DNA from: Trachelipus rathkii
Taxonomy: Eukaryota; Arthropoda; Malacostraca; Isopoda; Trachelipodidae
Assembly: GCA_015478945.1 (NCBI GenBank)
Contig: JABUQX010032439.1
Location: 1 to 22,500, forward strand
Direction: 5' to 3'
Length of the DNA stretch: 22,500 nt
A model generated the notes under the pieces. The model searched no databases. It had not been told where the DNA came from and was given only the letters and a program-made list of their open reading frames with translations. Numbering within the stretch: the first letter of the stretch is position 1; each line of letters opens with the position of its first letter. The position numbers and the translations under genes are program-made. Shown here piece after piece: positions 19,289-22,500 of the stretch.

Positions 19289-20935
19289 ATGCCTCGACAA
19301 TGTAAAAATAACCCAAACAAATTTTGCTTTGTCTGTGGCTGTTTCATAACAACAACACAACAAAGAACAATTACAACAGACCTTAAGAAAATATACAATA
19401 TGTATTTTGGTTGTCCTTTAGGTGACCAAGATAAAGCATGGGCGCCTCATCAGATTTGTTCATCTTGTTCAAACGGATTAAGCGATTGGTTAAATAAAAA
19501 GAAAGCTTCAATGCCGTTTGCTATACCCATGATATGGAGGGAACCAAGAGATCATCATGAAGACTTATTTTTGTAGTGTGAATCTACAAGGGTTTTCTGC
19601 AAAAAACAAACACCATATTGTATATCCAAACCTTGATTCGACACGTAAACCAGTCCAACATAATGAATCACTGCCCATTCCAATCCCCCTTGATGATGCG
19701 CTAGCTTATATTGCAGATGCAATGGATGATGACAGAAAGGGGCAGTTGGTGGCATTCTTCTGAACAGTCAATAGTCCAGATTACAACGAATAGAAGAAAG
19801 CTTTTGAGACAAAGTCTATTGTTCTTCAAAGAACTGGTTGATGGATCTTGTTGAGATGACTTATCTTCGTTTCAAAAGTAGAAGCACAACTTCTGCTCGA
19901 TTCAAGACTAAATGGGAAGATAAAATTTATTGAGGAAAATGGTTTCGGCAACTCAGTTCTACCGAAAGAGCGAATTTTAGACTAGCAGCATACTTTACAG
20001 TAAGATGGTCCTTTTGTGTGTGCCGACGATATAGATGGATTATTCTTTGATTTGTCTCAGACGCATATAGCATCTGAGTGGCGTCTCTTTATAGATTCAT
20101 CTCAAAGAAGCCTGAAAGCAGTTCTTTTGCATAATGGTAATGTAAAGCCATCTATCCCCATAGCCCATTCGGTCCATCTCAAAGAGACATATGACAATAT
20201 GGATATATTGCTTAAATCAGCCAACTGTCACAGTCATCAATGAAATCTCTGCGGAGATCTGAAAGTTATAGGCATATTAATGGGAATGCAAGCTGGATTT
20301 ACAAAATATTGTTGCTTTCTTTGTCTCTAGGACAATCGTGCTACTAATGAACACTATGTTAAACGTGATTGGTCTCTAAGGATTGCATATGTCCCAAGAA
20401 CAAGCAGTGTCCAGTCTGTTCCCTTGGTTGATCCCCAAAAAATCTTTCTACCACCACTCCACATTAAACTTGGTTTAATGAAGAATTTTGTTAAAGCAAT
20501 GGGGAAAGTGAATTCAGAGGGTTTCAGATACCTTTCCCAGAAATTTCCGAAAGTTAGTACAGCAAAATTAAAGGAGGGAATTTTTGTTGGACCACAAATC
20601 AGGGTGGTTTTAAAAGACATTAATGTTAAAATAGCTCTCGGTCCTCTTGAATTGAAAGCGTGGCTTTTTTTCAAATGGATATGCAAAAACTTTCTTGGAA
20701 ATAACAAGTCTTCTGAATATAAAAGTGGTATTGAGAACCTTCTTGATGCTTATAAAGAAATGGATTGTCGCATGTCTTCATTCCCATCTAAACTAAAGGG
20801 GAACGCTTCCATCAGAACATTAAGACTATGGAAACTCGATATCAAGGATTTTGGAACGAAAGCATGATAGCTGACCATTGGTAGATGCTATATCGTGAAA
20901 ATCCAGACCAAACTTGTTAAAGAAAATCACAAAAT
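19289..20935 (+). pseudogene. Pseudogene of an unnamed, repeated invertebrate protein family
   Basis: Starting at ATG 19289 the frame reads MPRQCKNNPNKFCFVCGCF, with a Cys-rich domain (C-x2-C near residue 15; CSSCS later) and the block GDQDKAWAPHQICSSC ... MPFAIPMIWREPRDHHEDL. This opening, and the later blocks WRLFIDSSQRSLKAVLLHNG, HSVHLKETYDN, CGDLKVIGI, IFLPPLHIKLGLMKNFVKAM, LKEGIFVGPQIR, KNFLGNN, GERFHQNIKTMETRYQGFW, are the signature of a long protein family that I know as many uncharacterised copies in arthropod and other invertebrate genomes. The copy is dead: a 2-base deletion near 19567-19575 splits it, 19764-20006 is badly decayed, stops lie at 20241-20243, 20328-20330 and 20882-20884, and two small deletions near 20775-20800 remove the block that normally holds the HxH and FPENLG residues. 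No introns are seen. The multi-copy nature and spaced acidic residues suggest a transposase-related protein (RNase H-like fold), but that is inference. Confidence 0.85.
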
Positions 20936-21420
20936 CAACGCTTTTAAGGCTTTTTGTCTAGTAAATTTTAATTATGCAATAAGTTTATTTATATTCTTTA
21001 TATAAATTCTATTAATTTTTGAAATATGAGTGTATAACGTATAATTAAGTTCATGGAAATAAATTCTTTGCGCGAATTTTGAATATTTAAAACCTTACAT
21101 TTTCAAAAAAAAACACAAAAATAATATTTTAATCTTTAATTTCTCAAAAAGACTTTATAACGTGATGAGAGAAAAACTGAAGTCAGATTTGGAATTCAGG
21201 GTTTAAAAATGCATTCAGAAAAGTGTAATTTGTTTAGTGATGAAAAAAAAAAGTTATTTTTTGTTGATCCAGTTGATGAATCATGGGGCTAGCATTACCC
21301 AATCAACCAGCAAATGAAGGATCTATTTCTTCTAAATCAAACAAAGTTTAGCCATGGAAAATTAGTTCGACATAGCTAAGGAAAAGGAAAGAATGGAAAG
21401 ACATGGAAATTATTTGAAGA
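20936..21420 (+). other. AT-rich 3' flank of the pseudogene
   Basis: No gene. If the pseudogene belongs to a mobile element, this stretch (poly-A/T-rich) may be its 3' untranslated part; I cannot identify the boundary. No inverted repeat matching the 5' side was recognised. Confidence 0.35.
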
Positions 21421-21530
21421 TATATATACATATATATAATATAATATATAATGATATATATATATTATATATATATAATATATATATATATATAGTATAT
21501 ATATATGATATTATATATATATGATTAAGT

Positions 21531-21540
<10 letters not shown>
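21421..21540. repeat. (TA)n microsatellite
   Basis: Long interrupted TA repeat leading into a GA repeat. Confidence 0.95.
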
Positions 21541-21576
<36 letters not shown>

Positions 21577-21577
21577 A
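21541..21577. repeat. (GA)n microsatellite
   Basis: About eighteen GA units with one interruption (GAAAGA). Confidence 0.95.
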
Positions 21578-21675
21578 GGCAATCGGAATCGGAAATCCGG
21601 AATCGGGCACTTTTTTGACTGGTATCGAGATCGGAATCGGCATCGGCTGGAAAATTTGGAATCGTCCCATCACTA
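21578..21675 (-). mobile_element. Second hAT-like transposon end
   Basis: Read on the minus strand from 21675 the sequence starts TAGTGATGGGACGATTCC, again the TAGNGNTGGG-type terminus of hAT elements, followed by CCGAT/TCGGAATCGG subterminal repeats up to the GA tract. It differs in sequence from the end at 4265 (ATCGGA instead of ATCCGG repeats) and so is a different family. No transposase and no opposite end were found, and (TA)n lies on the outer side. Confidence 0.55.
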
Positions 21676-21679
21676 ACAT

Positions 21680-21892
21680 ATTATAAATATATATATAATA
21701 TATATATATATATTATATATTATATATATATATATATATATAATATATATATAATATATATATAATATAGGTAAAACTTAAGTTTCTTTCTGACCCTTCG
21801 ATTTCGATATATCGAAATATATATCGATACCGATATCTATCCGATATAATATATATATATATATATATATATTATATTATATATATATATAT

Positions 21893-21926
<34 letters not shown>

Positions 21927-22000
21927 ATTAATATATATATATATAGTATATATATATATTATATATATATATATCATTATCTACTATATATATATATGTT
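21680..22000. repeat. (TA)n block with a TCGATA patch
   Basis: TA repeats at 21680-21770 and 21847-22000 enclose 21771-21846, which contains TTCGATATATCGAA and ATCGATACCGATATC, a palindromic CGATA-rich patch. Confidence 0.85.
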
Positions 22001-22500
22001 CAGCCTCTGATAAGAGGCCGGCATCCATAATTCTTCCAAAAACTACAACAGCTATACCGGTAATAGGTAATGACATTGGGCTGGATGATGCTTGGTTGTA
22101 GCACATATTATTGGTAAAGTTGCAAAAAATTATTGGGCGAAATACTATAATTAATTTTGCTGAACTTCTCTCAGTGAAGCCTTTTAGAGACTTTTTTATG
22201 CTCAACTATGTTTCCTAACGAAGGACTTCTCGTCATATTTCCTTTGTATTTTATTTAACTAAATAATACGGCCAGAAGGGTATAGACCTAGCCGATGGCA
22301 AGATGTTCGGGGTCGTGTCGTCGGACCGGGGATTAAAGGGGTTGGAAACTATTTCCCGGATACCATTGAGGGTCTCCGGGTAGTCCGATTCAACGCTCTT
22401 TGGGGTTTATTTGGGTGTTGTCGAGGGTATTTTCTGTAACGGCCGACCAACCCCATATCGAGTAATGAGGAAAACGGTCCTCGGCCCCCTGTGTTCCCGC
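22001..22500. other. Unexplained stretch, GC-rich from about 22260
   Basis: 22001-22205 holds a minus-strand frame of 73 codons (SPMSLPITGIAVVVFGRIMD inside it) without recognised family or splice support. From about 22260 to the window end the composition becomes GC- and CpG-rich (GGCCAGAAGG, CGGACCGGGG) with stops in the frames I read. This may be the edge of another inserted element continuing beyond the window. Confidence 0.35.

Noticed and set aside
20354..20707. 117-codon minus-strand frame
   Set aside because: It is the antisense shadow of the conserved plus-strand pseudogene blocks.

Overview
The window looks like eukaryotic genomic DNA from an invertebrate, most likely an arthropod. 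It is AT-rich, dominated by (TA)n, GATA, GT and GA microsatellites, and carries GT-AG splice signals, a tRNA-derived SINE, hAT-type transposon ends and a BEL/Pao retrotransposon. The TAGGC-rich simple repeat and the protein family at 19.3-20.9 kb fit a crustacean, perhaps a decapod, but that is inference. Nothing looks bacterial: no operons, no long intact genes, no CRISPR array.

Layout. At 0.25-0.41 kb a tRNA-derived SINE lies on the minus strand with clear A and B boxes. At 1006-1165 there is one convincing host coding exon on the plus strand, with a branch-point-like CTAAT, a polypyrimidine-AG acceptor, 52 open codons and a GTAAGT donor; the gene is not recognised. From about 1.2 to 8.4 kb I see intronic or intergenic DNA: microsatellites, an isolated end of a hAT-like transposon (4.14-4.27 kb), and long stretches in which I find nothing. 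From about 8.4 to 12.5 kb the base composition becomes visibly more GC-rich. There a plus-strand frame with many stops still reads like a coiled coil followed by a Gag-like helical domain, so this is probably a second, badly decayed retroelement.

From 17.24 down to 12.82 kb, on the minus strand, lies a decayed BEL/Pao LTR retrotransposon in its normal order: Gag with three zinc knuckles, protease, reverse transcriptase, RNase H, integrase zinc domain and the start of the integrase core. It stops abruptly near 12.82 kb, before the rest of integrase and the 3' LTR. Gag is well preserved (two frame breaks); pol is much worse. Between 17.3 and 18.5 kb are a TAGGC simple repeat, a possible primer-binding site and a 31-bp tandem repeat.

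At 19.29-20.93 kb on the plus strand lies a pseudogene of a repeated arthropod/invertebrate protein family that I recognise as a family but that has no assigned function. It has an N-terminal Cys-rich domain and a long conserved body with features suggesting a transposase-like fold. At least three of its in-frame stops fall at conserved tryptophan codons. The last 1.1 kb is (TA)n, GA repeats, a second hAT-like end and an unexplained GC-rich tail.

No intact gene is present. The window is a record of successive mobile-element insertions around one host exon. The most useful leads are the exon, the unnamed repeated family, the GC-rich island and the repeated association of transposon ends with (TA)n tracts.
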